Source: Antrodiella citrinella
Lineage: Eukaryota; Basidiomycota; Agaricomycetes; Polyporales; Steccherinaceae
Direction of reading: 5' to 3'
Assembly (NCBI GenBank): GCA_004802725.1
Contig: SGPM01000142.1
Span: 1 to 64,000, forward strand
Length of the DNA: 64,000 nt
The translations under genes were made by a program, and so were the position numbers. Numbering within the stretch: the stretch's first letter is position 1; each line of letters begins with the position of its first letter. Positions 1 to 12,087 of the stretch are shown here, one piece after another. A model generated the notes under the pieces. It ran no database searches. It was not told the origin of the DNA and saw only the letters and a program-made list of their open reading frames with translations.

Positions 1-316
1 CTTTCCTCTGTTACCGAATTTCTTGAATTTATCTGTTGTCCGTTTCCCATCCACCGTAGCGGAGCACGGGTACCTGCTAGTAAAAATAATAATCATACGC
101 TGAGACGATTGGGGGGCCGCCGCTAATAATCGGGGGACCGTTGGGAAGTTGACTCGGGCTGGATTTTAACTCTGTATAAGTACGTTAAACCTCGTTTGAC
201 GAGCATATGACTCACTCCACTGTAACTCAGGTCTGAAACGACGGAGCTCGAGGAAGCAGTGCGTGCCATTGGAGTTGTATTCCGAGAGCTGGCAACCTTC
301 ACCTTAGGTTTGACCG

Positions 317-1332
317 CTAACGAAGCACAGACGACTCGAAATGAGTATGTGATGAATAACAATAGAAAATATGTGACGTACGGGTAGTATGATCAGAAGT
401 AGACCGTCCCAGAGCTGGCGCCTGTGAGCGAGCGTTGTGGAACGTCACAGAGTCAACATGCACGCGAAGATGAGAAAGCAAGTTCTCGGGCCCATTGGTA
501 GCAATATCGACCAGACGTCCGACTGCAGTGTGAACAGACTTTTCTCCGGGAACCGGCTTTTTCGGCGGAGGAGGTGCATTGGAGGATCGTCGAGGTGCCC
601 AACGACCTTCATCGGGAATGGAGGCTTTGACCAGCAGTAATGCGTTCTTGCTTCCCATTGCGTAGAAAGACGGTCTCATTTCCCAAGAAGCAGTTGCTTC
701 ATTGACCTGAGAAGCTTCACCGCTAAGGATGAAGTACGGGGGAGAGTTGCACGGTAAAATGTCGACGCCGGGCAAGGGAACAATCTGTAGTGCCAGGATA
801 TCAGCTCTCGTACTCATTGAATAATCCAATGCACTCACATAATTGATATCACCCATGAAATTATATTGCGACAGGTCGACATTGGGAAGGAGTCCGCTCA
901 CAACGTCTTTGTCCAAGGCTGCCATCTGCGTGTCGAAGTTTCAAAAATGTTCAGTCGCGTGAGACAGTGAATCAGGGGACCATGACAACTTACAGAAAAC
1001 ACACACATGCAATATAACGACATGGTCGGGGACACATCTATTACAGCAGTGTTGTAAAACCGTACCAAGCCCGTTGACGTGACAGGAGCAGAGTCCGTCT
1101 CAAGTTCACGGACAAAGAAGGTGAGGTCAAAGAGAAGGTACCCGGAGGGCTGTTCCTTGGGGATTTGAGGATTCTGGAGGCATACCGTGGCAACTGCGAG
1201 AGCGGACATGCTGAGGAGAGTGCAGAGTACCGTAGGCAAAGATTGTGTCCATTGTAGGTACTTATATTCTTTTGCTGGTGCGGACCCTGGGTGACATCGG
1301 CGGAGGAACCAAACAAAATTGTGTGCTATCAC
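317..1332 (-). CDS. Unrecognised protein, two exons, 5' end uncertain
   Basis: Two reading frames join cleanly in phase 0 across an intron with donor GTAAGT (from 993) and acceptor CACGCAG (ending 926): exon 1332..994 and exon 925..317. The first exon has a hydrophobic stretch (LCTLLSMSALAVATVCL), the second a Pro/Lys patch (APPPPKKPVP). I recognise no family. The upstream edge is open: the frame has no stop until the TAA that ends the Helitron transposase at 1375, and 1332 is a GTG, so the true start is either the ATG of MSALAVAT or lies in sequence separated from this piece. It could be a host gene truncated by the Helitron, a gene fragment carried by it, or a short real gene. Confidence 0.4.
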
Positions 1333-1374
1333 TACGCGAAAGGACTTGAAACGTGAAGGTGAATTTGAAGATGC

Positions 1375-4300
1375 TTAATCGAGTAAGACCTCGGGATATA
1401 CAACATTCAACGTCGTCGGACTCGGTACGTCGTTAGGGAGTAAAACCTTAATGCGGTGACCGGATGTCGCCCGCGAAAGCGCAACATAGAGTTGACCATG
1501 AGAAAACACTGGAATACGAAGGTCAATGCCCACATGTTTCACCGACTGCCCTTGAGACTTGTTGATAGTCATTGCGAAAGCCAGGAGGAGGGGGAACTGG
1601 CGACGTCGCAGAAGAAAGGTAAAATCCCCTTGCGAGTTAGAGGGTGTGATGGCAATACGGGGGATGAATGCTATCTCGCCGTCATGATCACCTCCAATCA
1701 ACCTGACCTCAATGACGCGCCGTGACATCCGCTCAACTATCATACGGGTCCCGTTGCACAACCCCTGAGCCGGAGCCAGGTTCCTGAGAAGGATGACGGG
1801 ACATCCCCGCTTCAGTCGCAGTTCCCCTGGCGGTAATCCGGGTGCATGGAGAGAGCGTAGAAATTCGACCGGAATCGGTGCACCACCAAGAGTAGGCTCA
1901 TCCGAGTCGTCGCTGACAATAGAATCAGCAGCAACATAGACCTCTTCCGCACCAGGCATGCGCCCTAAGACGCGATGGTTGAGGTCTTCAACATCGTTGT
2001 TGCGCGGAGCTAGGATGATGCGTTCCAAAAAGAACTGCGGAGATGCATTAGCTTCAATGTCTGGATAGATTGCCTCAATCAGACTGTCGACACTGGCTGT
2101 GCGCATGCGATCGGGTAGGTGTATAGTGCCGTCCGCTTCCGTACCACGTCCATGACCCACGTCCAGGAGCCACTGCGCAAAATCCTGTGCATCCGCGTCA
2201 TTCTCCAGCCGCATGTTGCGATGGAGACGGAGGACCGTGATAAGTGGCCACAGGTAGGAGCGCTGCAGCGACGCACCGACAATCTCTTCGCGCGCACCAT
2301 TAGGGACAACAGGAAGAATTTGTTGAAAGTCGCCACCAAAGACAACTGTGATGCCGCCGAAAGGACGATCACAGCTGCGAAGGTCACGGAGGGTCTTGTC
2401 AACGGCTTCAGCAGCGTGTCTGTGCTGCATGGTGATCTCGTCCCACACGATGAGCCTGACCAATCGGAACATTGCAGCGAGTGGACCTTGCTTGGGAACT
2501 GCACAGGTTGAGTCGCTATTCAAGCCGTCGATGGGGATCTTGAACATGGAATGAGCTGTGCGGCCACCCTTGAGAAGAAGTGCTGCGATTCCCGAAGACG
2601 CGACGCAGAGGACGATCCACCCTTCACTGCGAACCTTGTTGCAGACGGTGTTGTACACAAAGGTCTTGCCGGTGCCACCAGGGCCGTTGAGAAAAAACAA
2701 CTGGCCAGCGCTGCTCTCCACAGACGTGACGATACTATCGTACGCTGCACGTTGCTCGACGTTCAGCTGCGGCAGTCGCTGAGAGAGGGCCTCTCGCTCA
2801 AAATTCCTGTCGTACGCTGTTTGCTCTGAGATGAAGCGGTTGTCGGAGAGGGTAGCCCAGTCCATCGTGTGCACTGGCATTGGGGGAAAGTTTTGCAAGA
2901 GGTGCCCGGACGCCTGGAGACTCTGATCAAGTAGGAAGAGACCATAATCAAATACTTCTTCCTCAGAGGGGTGAACTCGACCAAGGGATTGCAGACGGTA
3001 ACTGAGGTCGTCGCAGATGTGATGACGAAATTCGGCCCATAGAAGATCAGGAGAGGTTGGATTGCAAAAGATGAGGATCGTAGCGAAGAGCTTGCGCAGC
3101 TGATACCCGGTCTTCATATGTGCCGCCTCCTCGAGACATAGCCGCCATTCCCCATCGTCTGCAAGAAGACCACGGGCGATACATGCCTCTCGAAATGTTC
3201 GGTACACAGTAGTACCCACAGTACGAAGATCAACAAACGAACGGGGACCCTTGACAACAGTCAGGAGGGTACGCAGGTAAAAACGTTCGCCGGCAGTAGG
3301 ACCAACATAGTACAACCGCCCGATAGCGAATTGTTGCTGTCGTAACGTCCATTGCTTGGTCTTCTGATTCCAAACGAAGTGTTGCGGGAACTCCTGGTAC
3401 GTGTACCGACATGCCACTTCAGCCAAGGGACCGGCATTCGCAGCAAAGAAGCCTGTAAGAGTAGTCTGCTCTAGGGCTGCACGCTCCATCACAATACGCG
3501 GGTCCTCGTCAGGTGTAAATGTCACCAAGTGTTGGCCTGGGAGGTGAACCTGAAGGCGGACAACAGCGGGATGTCGATCGTGTAAAGGAAAGTGAAAGAT
3601 GCGCCAAATCGACTCTGCAGAGGATACGTAACGTGCATCAATGTACAACTTGATCTCGTCGTTTTGATTGATTTCCATGGTGGTACGGTCGTGCCCCTTG
3701 TAAATATACTTGTTGACATATTTCAGTGAGGAGAATGAGACCGCACATTCAACGTTGATGTGACAGTCATACCTGGGTTTGTAGGCGTCAGTCCAGACCA
3801 CAATACAACGAAAAGTCTTCACATACTTGGCAGAGAAGTAAGGATTGTAAGGGACAATCCATTGATTGTTAATCATGACGCCGCGAACCTCATGTACGCT
3901 GTTGGGGTTGTCGGTACGACGGTATAGAGGATAACCCTCATCGTCCATGTTAGTGAAATCCTGGAACGGCTTCGGGAAGTTCTTTGTACACCTGTTATTC
4001 TCCATGCACGGCGCGTTCGGATAGCCAGGACCACATGGACCGTGAACCATACACCGCTTGACGGTTTCGAAGAGGAGAGGTTCGCTGATGGGGTCGGGCC
4101 ACTCAGCGCGGATGCAAGAGTCGATATCAGTGGGATTGCGTAGCTTGAACTCGTCGGCAAAGAAAATGAGAAGATGCATGTGAGGCAGTCCGCGTTTTTG
4201 GAACTCGATGGTGTAGACGTAGGCAACAACAGACCCAAAGACACCGTGACGAAATATGTCGTCCATAATGGCCTGTTTCTTCATCTGAAAGACTCGTGCC

Positions 4301-6536
4301 ACCAAGTCAGGACGGTCGGAGGGGGTTTGCCCAGGCAACAGCTCGCGCGTAATTTCGGGCCAATCGGGGTTGCACGTCACCGTCATGAAGATATCAATTT
4401 TGCGATAGTGACGGCCAATGGCAAGCGAATCTTGAAACAGTTGATGCATGTACCTAGGGCTGCCATTGTGAGACGAAGGGAGGATGAAGCGTTGGCCAAG
4501 GTTGTTGAGGTTTACGTTGTCCATATTGGCATCGGCTGTGGCCACCGCGTCCTCGAGACCACCGTACAGAGCAGAACGGATCTCTTTTTGATGTGTGCGT
4601 AGATACCTCAATCTATTCTGCTCCGCTACTGCCCAAGAATCGACAATGTACTGCTGGAGAAGGCGGCCTGCACGGTGCATAACGGAGTACTCAATGGGCC
4701 GAATTTGGAGCTGGAACACGTAGAACCGAGTTTGGCTCACGCGCGAAGGCCTATCGCGATCAGGTTGGCGCATCCGAAGCTCGTCGTGCCATCCGTGCGA
4801 GCCAAATGGGAACAGTAACACATAATGTAGAGCAGCAAAAGCGGGGTGACCATCATACATCCTCTCCAATGTATCGCGACGATGGTGCAGGATAATATCC
4901 CGAGAGCCCACTATCTGCTCGCCATCACCCGGAAGTACGACTGCGACCTCGTCAGCAGTGGGAAGATTGTAGCGTCGGCGGTCCTGAGTAGCTTGAAAGC
5001 GCAAACGAATAGAAATGTCGAGAGGCTGATCTGAGCGACGTGCCTGCTGCTGGAGAACCTCAAAGGCATGCTTGTAGGCCCTTGCATACTGATGGTGGTC
5101 ATTGAGCAGTGTCTGCAGCACTTCCATGGTATCGGCACGAAGATTGGTGTTGTTAGATAATCGCTGCTGCAAAGCGTCGCGAGGATCATGAATATAGAGC
5201 TGGGCGTAGACAGGTTGTTCGTTCTCCGAAGGCAGGAGGGAGCCTATGCGATGGCAAAGCTCTCCGTGAATGCGAAAGACGTACGGTCCATGCCCGTCAA
5301 GGACACTACGATCAATCTGCACACCCAACGACGTGAACGCGAGCGCGGCATTGTACTGGCGTATCTGTTCGCGGAAGTCTTTGCTCTGCTCGTTTCTGCC
5401 ATCCAACAGATCCTTGAGTGCCTGAGGGGGATCGGGGAGCAACGGCAGATCAACCTTCCCACTATTGCAGCACATCCCAAAGCGGGGCGAGACATCGGAG
5501 GAGTTGGCCAGTCGCTCGGCCATCCAATGCAGGGCACCGCAAGACGGGCAGGTTACATTCATCCGACCCAAATCGTGCCTTGCAACGGGGTCTTTATAGA
5601 GCCGTCGGGCTGGGGGAATTTCTCTGAGGCGTGCCGGTTCTCTGTTAACGCGTGGTTGCACCGGGCGGTCTGAGAGAACAAACTTCTTAGCAAAACAGTT
5701 GGAAAGTAAATGAAAACTTGAATAAGGCTTACTCCGCGGTGGACTCTGAGATTCTCTGCCCGTTACACGTCCAGCCGACGGCGCTGCATCTCCAGCTATG
5801 AGAGTATCAGTGATCAATCCTATCACGGAATTCGCTAACATACCTCGTTGCTCTGTTCGATCTCTCCCTCGTTCACGTCGATTTTGTTGGCCGGGAGGCT
5901 GACCACGCGGAGCTCGCTGAGGCTGAGAGAGCGGTGTTGGCGGCAAAGGGATCGCAAGGGCCCCAGCTGCAGGTTGTACGCCCTCGCGTTGAGCTCTCTC
6001 TTGCTCTCGTCGACGTCGTTGAGCGAGAGACCGATTGTTTGGCACTCGCTGAGGTTGGGAGACGGGTGTCGGTGGTAACTGAAGCGCGGATGCTCTTTCT
6101 CGTTCACGGCGTCGGCGCTGCCCGATTTGATATTTATTGAGAGATGAGCCTGCCTATCCAATAGGTAAGGTATGGGCACGCTGTGAAGGCAGCAGCAACG
6201 AAGTTCACTTACCTCTAGGTGTGTTGAACTGCTACTCGAGGGCTGCAGCAGTTGTATCTGCGGTGGAGCAACAGCTTGTTGCCGTCGCCGTCTCGGAGTC
6301 GTGGGTGACTCCGCACGCGCATGTCGATCGTGCTCGCGTACCACACGGCGCTGACGTTCTGGTGTACGCGGCGGCGACACGAATCCCGTGCTACTTGAAT
6401 GGCGGCTCCGATGTGGAGTGCGTGGCACATCTTGCAAACGGTTGCTCTGACGTCTAATTTCAGTAACCTCGAAGAAGATCTGGGTATGTGCACTTACAGT
6501 TGAGCCAGCGCGCTGTCGTCCCGCGTTGTTCTCCAT
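1375..6536 (-). CDS. Helitron Rep/PIF1-type helicase transposase, intact
   Basis: Rolling-circle transposase. Five exons join in phase: 6536-6498, 6446-6213, 6153-5844, 5795-5733 and 5669-1375, giving 1646 aa. The start is the ATG of MENNAGRQ. The N-terminus is Arg/Pro-rich, followed by a CPSCGALHW zinc-knuckle-like motif. The HUH nuclease motif is seen in GLPHMHLLIFF and the catalytic tyrosine region in KYVNKYIYKG. The C-terminal third is a superfamily 1B helicase: Walker A GPGGTGKT, Walker B RLIVWDEI, GGDFQQILPVV, and the late motifs TINKSQGQS and YVALSRA. No stop or frameshift interrupts it, so it may still be mobile or only recently silenced. Two of the introns keep frame if retained. Exon 1 encodes only 13 residues. 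Confidence 0.9.
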
Positions 6537-7140
6537 CTCGAGAGTGGCGAGAGCTCCACCATTGAGCCATTTTTGATATATTTTTGACCAGCTGGAGGAC
6601 GCTCGCAGGTAAATCGTGTGGCGCAGACACATACAGAAAGGGAGCCGTAGGAAAGTGCAAGATCTCCGATCCGTCCGACCAAACCGTCAGGTACCCACTC
6701 AAGTCCCCAACGTCACCTGTAGCGAGATGTTGTAGTGAGAACCTGACACCTCGAGTCCTAATGGACATCGCGTCGGGCTGTAGTAATGAAGTCCTGACGC
6801 CAATCCGATGGGTAGCTCCGCCGAGCCCTCACTGTGAGGCGGGACAATGTGATTGTTTCGTCATGTTGGCAGGCCCGAGCTCAACTTGAAGAGAGCATGC
6901 GCGAAGGTCGTCCGTAGAGTCTAGGGTGCAGGCATTTGTACCAGAGGTTGCTCATAGTCGTGGCAGATGGCATTAATATTGGTAGATGGTCTGAGTCACA
7001 GGCTGAGACTGACCGACGTAGTGTAAGCGCGGAAATCGGGAATCGCCGTGGCTGTCTATTATCTCTCTCGACCAATGGGAACACGTCTTTGTCCAACTGT
7101 CTTTTTGACCAATCGGAGCCCTTCCCGAGGAATCGTTCTT

Positions 7141-7161
7141 TTATAATATAGATAATATAGA
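7141..7161 (-). repeat. Candidate Helitron 5' terminus (tandem TCTATATTA)
   Basis: Read on the minus strand, TCTATATTA occurs twice in direct tandem, each copy preceded by A, then AAAGAACG. This matches the TC start and AT-rich first bases typical of Helitron left ends. The position, upstream of the transposase and on its strand, is right. The call rests on motif resemblance only. Confidence 0.5.
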
Positions 7162-7515
7162 TAAGTTTTGACAAGGTAAACAAAGTACATCCCGACATCA
7201 GCTGAAATGTCATAAAAACATGGTAAACATTAGACAGTATCCCCTCTATAACACCTGTTAATCTCTCATATTTCTATGACAGCCCTGTCCAAACCAACTA
7301 TGCAGCTATACACCACATGTCATTAATCTTAGCACATTTCCAATGACAAACGAGCTGCCCAGTATTGTGAGATGTTGTATAGGTGATGACATGCAGTGCG
7401 TATAAAGAAAGTGTCTGTTGGGTTTATATGAATTGCCAATACGAGTGCTAGTATGAAGACCTGCTCCGACATCGATGTAAAATTCTGAATCTCTCGACCC
7501 CCCACCAGCAAGTGA
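7162..7515. other. Intergenic, no gene seen
   Basis: About 350 bases between the candidate Helitron end and the 3' end of the FunK1 kinase gene. The DNA is AT-rich and I see no convincing reading frame. Confidence 0.5.
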
Positions 7516-10145
7516 TTAGACCCCCTTGCCCGCCTTCTTCGTCGTCTTGGAGCGGAGCTGGTACCGCATCGAGTCACTGGACTGGGTTCGAAGGCTGCGC
7601 CGCGAAGACGCAGAGCGTTGTCCCGTGCTAGAGCCGGTTACGAACTGAAGAGGTGCCATGTCTGGGACAACGCGGTCGCGAGATGGTGCCGTACGAAGGG
7701 GCGGTACAAAGACACCTACGAGGTTCCGCATTCTCTTGGCCATCCTACTCATTGTCGAGTCCGACTCTTCTTCTTCCGCGGCTACTACTGCTGGACCATC
7801 TGCGTCCGGCTCGTGACGTCGTTTGGACCCTATACCGGACCCCTCCGGTGTTGGTAGCGAGGAAACGTCTCCCGACGCCTGACCAGAGGAAGCCTGCGGC
7901 ATGGAAGATCTCTGACTGTGGTGGTTGATGCTAGCTGATGTCAGGGTGGCTATGCGTAAACCACGGTTGGCGTTTTCTAGCACAGTGCGCCGTATACGGG
8001 GGAACTTGTCTTTGCGAGCGTCGTTCTCGGGCCAACCTTCCATATCGAGAGTCTTCTTGAACAGCCTGAGCATCTCTGCGCCGTGCTCCACCGGACCGAG
8101 GACAGTGGATGCCTGACCAGCGCGACGTTGACTTTTCACTGCATCGTAGTGAACATCGAACTGGTCGTGAAGAGCTTCGATGAGGTCGTGAAGCTGTTGA
8201 CACTCGAATTTGATGGAAATCTCGTCACCCAAGAAGTCGCGTTTTGCGACCCCGCCCCTGACGCCGTCACGGTCGGTCTTGACCTCCGTGAACATGTCGA
8301 GTGTTTCATATTTGGCCGTACTGTCGAAGAAGTGGATCCCGTTGAATAGGAATACCCAGAAGCACGACTCAAGATCGTCGAGAGCTGTGTGTGTCTTTGT
8401 GCCGTCTTTGGCTAATGCGATAGACAGAAACTGCCAAGTCCCCTACGAGATCAAGATGTGAGCAGGCAGTATAGGTATATAGAAATAAAGACATACCGTT
8501 CGGTAAAGCGATGCAGTCCTTGGAATGATTTCAACCCCGTGATCCCAGTCATTCAAAATTCCTTCTCCGTGTTCGTTTAGCATGATGTTACCGGAACTCA
8601 CGTCACGGTGCAACCAGCCAGCATCGCGTGCTGACAACACACCTATATGAGGGGCCCATTTGTCAGCGAGAGAGAACGATATCCAACGGGTGAAACGCTT
8701 ACATTCGATCGCATTCCGCACAGCGTTCGTGAGTTCTTTGGAATCCTTGACAGAGCTCAAAGGGAATGCGAGGTCTTGAACGACGCGATGATGACGGTGT
8801 TCTCTAATTGAGGCGCACTGGAAAATCCCCTTCTTGCCCTTGAACGTATGCGCCAGAGTGGTTTGGGAGCCGATCTCATCCTGACGCACATCTCCTGCGA
8901 GGCGTACGCGGGGTAGGTGGGGGACTTTGGCTTCACAAAGCCTTTCGTATATCTCAGCCTCTGAGTGCTGCGCGTCTGCCGTCCTGTAGTAATCCTTTAA
9001 GAATACCAGCTCGTTCGTCAGGACATCGAGAGCTATGTATGCGCGCGTGGAGCGGCCGATCGCGGAGGATGGATATGAGAAAGGCTCCTGTATGATGTAG
9101 TCGTGTGTGCTGTCTTCCGCGCCACTGCCGGTGACAGAGACTTTGTAGCAGGGGAAGTCGGATTTCAAGGTGAGCTTCATGTTGTCGGACTGACGCTTGG
9201 TAGGATCCTGCATGTGGGCCCGGATGGCGTCATGAAGCAACTTCTTCTGTACCTCCGATACTTGTTGTGCGGTATGATCGAAGCCTCTCTGGACATCGGT
9301 CAACTCCCCGAAACGCCAAAAGAACTCAGCGAGGTGAATGGGGTTGTCGCGATAGCTAAAACTCGTGGAAACTATGGCACCGGAGCGATCCCAACGAATA
9401 AAACGGACTTGGTCGCCACAGATGAGGAGAGAGAACATGAAGGTGCGTTGCTGGCGAGCCAGCTGAGCAGCGGCATACGAAGCGAGTTGTCCGGTCGTTT
9501 TCTGCGCCGCATCAGTGTTCTTGAAGAGACTACGGTCCGGGTCGGTATCGTTTGGATCGGGTTCGTCAACACGGAAGGGATCCGAGGACGCCTCTCGTTT
9601 CAGCTCCATCCATAAGAGCACGGGATCCCAGATCCAACGCTTCAACTTGACTGCCGAAGAAAACTTCAAAAGTGCGGAGAGGGACACGTCCGGTTTGAGT
9701 CCTGTATCACTTTCTCCGACTGAGGAAGTGTCGACAACCTTGAAGCCATCGGGCAGGAAAGAAAGTGCAAGCTCGCTCTGACGAGAGTGGCCCGTGATCA
9801 GTAAGTCGGAATCGGACATCAGTCTGGTGAAAGACTCACCAGCAGTTCAAACATCTCTGATTCTTTCGACGGCGACTCTGGCATTGCACTGAAATCTGCG
9901 TCCAAAACCTTCCCCGGCGACGCCCGCTTCACTGGCATGAACTCATCCATAAACACTCCTGGATCCACTGGACCAACCCAATTTCCAAGCATGTCTTCTG
10001 AGTGATCCTTGCGTTTATCAAGAGCGCTGGGTATGACAGCAGAGAATTGATGGATTCCCTGAGAAGAAGTCTTGTAAGGAGAGGTGTTGAAAGCAGCGGG
10101 GATGCCATCAGAGGCAGCAGAAGTGACAGCGACGGTGGCCGCCAT
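7516..10145 (-). CDS. FunK1-type fungal protein kinase, complete
   Basis: Protein kinase of the fungal-specific FunK1 family (Pfam FunK1), 817 aa. Exons 10145-9840, 9777-8703, 8642-8497 and 8442-7516 join in phase with GT-AG borders. The start ATG is MAATVAVTS. Motifs seen: the lysine strand TNELVFLKDYY, catalytic loop WLHRDVSSGN (HRD with the Asn), and NDWDHG where ordinary kinases have DFG, as is usual in this family, followed by GTWQFLSIAL. The C-terminal tail is Ser-rich and basic (SKTTKKAGKGV), possibly nuclear. Substrates of FunK1 kinases are unknown. Intron positions match the second complete copy at 40497-43090, and both share a promoter block. No lesion seen. Confidence 0.93.
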
Positions 10146-10282
10146 GCTTACAGGGAATGATTGGAAGTGAGAAAGAGAGAGACATACCTGTTGATGAGGC
10201 AACTTATATGCTCGCTTAAGGAACAATGGACTGGCCACCAGATTAGCAATGCGTGGCTTGAGATTAACAGGTCGCCACTCGG

Positions 10283-10375
10283 TGGTTGAAACCAAGTTGA
10301 TATTGCCAAATCTAGATCGAATCGGCGTTCACCCATTGTACAAATTTAAGCGCCTATAGATCGATCGTCGGGCCT
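10283..10375 (-). promoter_or_regulatory. FunK1 promoter block A, shared with the 43-kb copy
   Basis: About 140 bases upstream of the FunK1 ATG lies a stretch strongly similar to one at the same distance from the other FunK1 gene. Shared words on the plus strand include TTGAAACCAAG, TTGCCAAATC, ATCGGC and TTCACCCATTGT, then GATCGAT and CGGGCC/CCGGCC. This could be a conserved control region, a transcription start region, or simply the edge of a duplicated unit. Confidence 0.55.
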
Positions 10376-10529
10376 TCAAGTTAATGCCAGCATATCTTTT
10401 TTTCTTTTCCCAGTACCACCACCTACTGTAGTATTCTCGTAGCGATATACACGAACCAACAGATACAGATCGTAGCTACTGGATTGTACGACGGTCTCGC
10501 AAAGTGCATCGCGAGGTGTGATCTCAGTG

Positions 10530-10581
10530 CAACGTTCTGTTCAGCGCAAGGCTTGCGAGCCTTGCGCTGAACAGAACGTTG
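10530..10581. repeat. Perfect inverted repeat, 24-bp arms, 4-nt loop
   Basis: Bases 10530-10553 and 10558-10581 are exact reverse complements, separated by TGCG. The arms start CAACGTTCTG and end GCAAGGCT. No mismatch in 24 bp is far beyond chance. It lies just downstream of the broken FunK1 copy and upstream of the intact one. It could be a transposon end, a recombination hairpin, a strong RNA stem, or an assembly fold-back artefact. Confidence 0.9.
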
Positions 10582-10629
10582 AGGGCTGTGTGAACTTTCC
10601 GATTGTCAGCAAGCAACGGTAAATGATGG

Positions 10630-11575
10630 GTATGAAGACATTACGGTTCGGACTGCAGTACTATTGGCGGTGATCTGAACGGAGAGATCGTGGTCGTTCA
10701 AGATACCCTCTCCATCCCCGTTCACCACGATGTTACCGGAACTCACGTCGTGGTGCACCGACTGACTAGCGTTGGATGCAGATGTCAAAGCTGATTGAGA
10801 CGTAATTAGCATCGATGACGTTCAATCTAAAGGATAGGATACGTACATGCAACCGTGTCCCCAATGGCCTGTGTTAGTTCCCTAGAACTTTTGACGACGC
10901 TCAGGGGGATGCGCAAGGTCTTGCACAACGCGATGATGATGGTAGTCTCCTGTTGTTTCGCAGTGTCCCGTCTCGCACCTCCATTGATCCTTGAGAAACA
11001 CCAGTTTTCCGGCAGATGGATCAAAGGCGACGTATGCGCGTGTAGAATGACGACTCGTGGTGCGCCGACACGGCAAAGGTGCCTATATAATGTACTCGCG
11101 CTCGTCGGCATGATCATCTGTTGCAAGGACCTTGAAGCAGAAAGATCTCGAGTCGAGAGCATGCCCTATGGGCACAAAGTCCTGTTGAGCTTTCACGGCG
11201 GTATGGAGTATTTGATGCTCCGCGTGTGTGGCCAGCTTCGCGGTATGGTCGACTCCGCGCTCAGAGTCCGTAAGCCGTACGTGATGCCAGAAGAAATCAG
11301 CCAGGATACAAGGATCCTCGCAGTAGTTGATAAACACGGTGATACTGTCACCCGAGAGGTCGCATTGAAAAAAGCGAGCTATTTCTCCGCAAAGCAATGA
11401 AAAAATGCAAAAGTCTTGTCTTGACGGATTAGCTCTTNGTTTGACCGTTCATTGCCACCGAGGTCCTCTGTCGTCTGCTCGACGTNGTGGAGGTTGCCGT
11501 CCAANGTATTGGACACNTTGAGAGNATCATAGTCGCGTCTTCTATTCAGCTCTGCCCATAAGCCTGAGTGGCCTC
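10630..11575 (-). pseudogene. FunK1 kinase pseudogene
   Basis: Pieces in different frames align in order with the intact FunK1 proteins: an LWAELNRRRDYD segment near 11560, then RQDKTFAF and ARFFQCDLSGDSITVF (like ARFIRWDRSGTIV), then AYVAFDPSAGKLVFLKDQW, HHHRVVQDLAHP and finally SVHHDVSSGNIVV with LNDHDLSV. The catalytic HRD is HHD and the NDWDHG motif is NDHDLS, so catalysis would be lost even without the frame breaks. The phase-1 intron after the GDTVAC segment (donor GTACGT) is retained, so this is a DNA-level duplicate rather than a retrocopy. Single unresolved bases begin in its 5' part. Confidence 0.8.
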
Positions 11576-11979
11576 GCTCAGACCGCGAGGGTAAAGTGAG
11601 CNATAAATGAGTGACGCACCTGATGTGAACATGTTGTGGTTGTCGGTCATATCAAAGCTCCCAGACAGCAGCAGGATATCCTCCTGAGTGGTCNACCAAA
11701 AGATAAGTGAAGGCACAGATCCATCGTATAGTAAAATCCTCACNAATGTAAATGCAAGTTCGTACATCATTGGCATCCCTCGAACTGAATCCACGGGAAT
11801 TGGATGATTGTTCAGGAGCAAGGCCTTTGTCACTTTCATGTAGATTCCCGAAAGTCTTGGGAGACAAGCCACTGGTCCTGAACAAAGCAGTCACGGTCAC
11901 GGTGGTGGTGGCCTTGACAGACCCTTGAGGGAGTGATTCTTGCTCGGTTGAGGCTACAAATGAGCANTTTNTTTCCATN

Positions 11980-12087
11980 GGCCCCATAGCTCAGTGGTAG
12001 AGTGTGTGATTCCAGCTGCGCCTCACGTGACCTTCCGATCACGGGANTGCTTCCACAAAGTCATCCGTTCAAATCGGGTTGGGGTCA
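11980..12087 (+). tRNA. tRNA gene with intron, probably tRNA-Trp (CCA)
   Basis: Cloverleaf elements: acceptor GGCCCCA (11980-11986) pairs with TGGGGTC (12080-12086), discriminator A. The A box TAGCTCAGTGG and D stem GCTC/GAGT are present. The T arm ATCCG-TTCAAAT-CGGGT includes the B box. A Pol III terminator TTTT starts at 12090. The anticodon stem TGTGA followed by TT, then CCA and G places an intron after position 37, as in nuclear tRNAs. With a 36-nt intron the 3' stem is CCACA, leaving one A-C mismatch. An alternative 3' stem TCACG pairs better but gives too long a variable loop. One N (12047) lies in the intron. The anticodon is therefore likely, not certain. Confidence 0.75.

Larger units (their letters stand above)
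1375..7161 (-). mobile_element. Helitron, autonomous; right (3') boundary unresolved
   Basis: The element encodes a full Rep/helicase transposase (next entry). On the minus strand a typical Helitron 5' terminus is present: host A followed by TCTATATTATC at 7161, and a second TCTATATTATA a few bases inside. This is followed by GC-richer DNA and a 625-nt leader before the ATG at 6536. Established knowledge: Helitrons start with TC, insert between A and T and end with CTRR after a short hairpin. I could not fix the 3' end. A CTAG at 77-80 with a GC-rich run at 111-138 is one weak candidate, but it is not followed by T. The true element therefore probably extends below 1375 and may include the gene at 317-1332. 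Confidence 0.7.

Noticed and set aside
4174..5673. Plus-strand frames of 142 and 161 codons
   Set aside because: Antisense to the Helitron transposase and without family resemblance.
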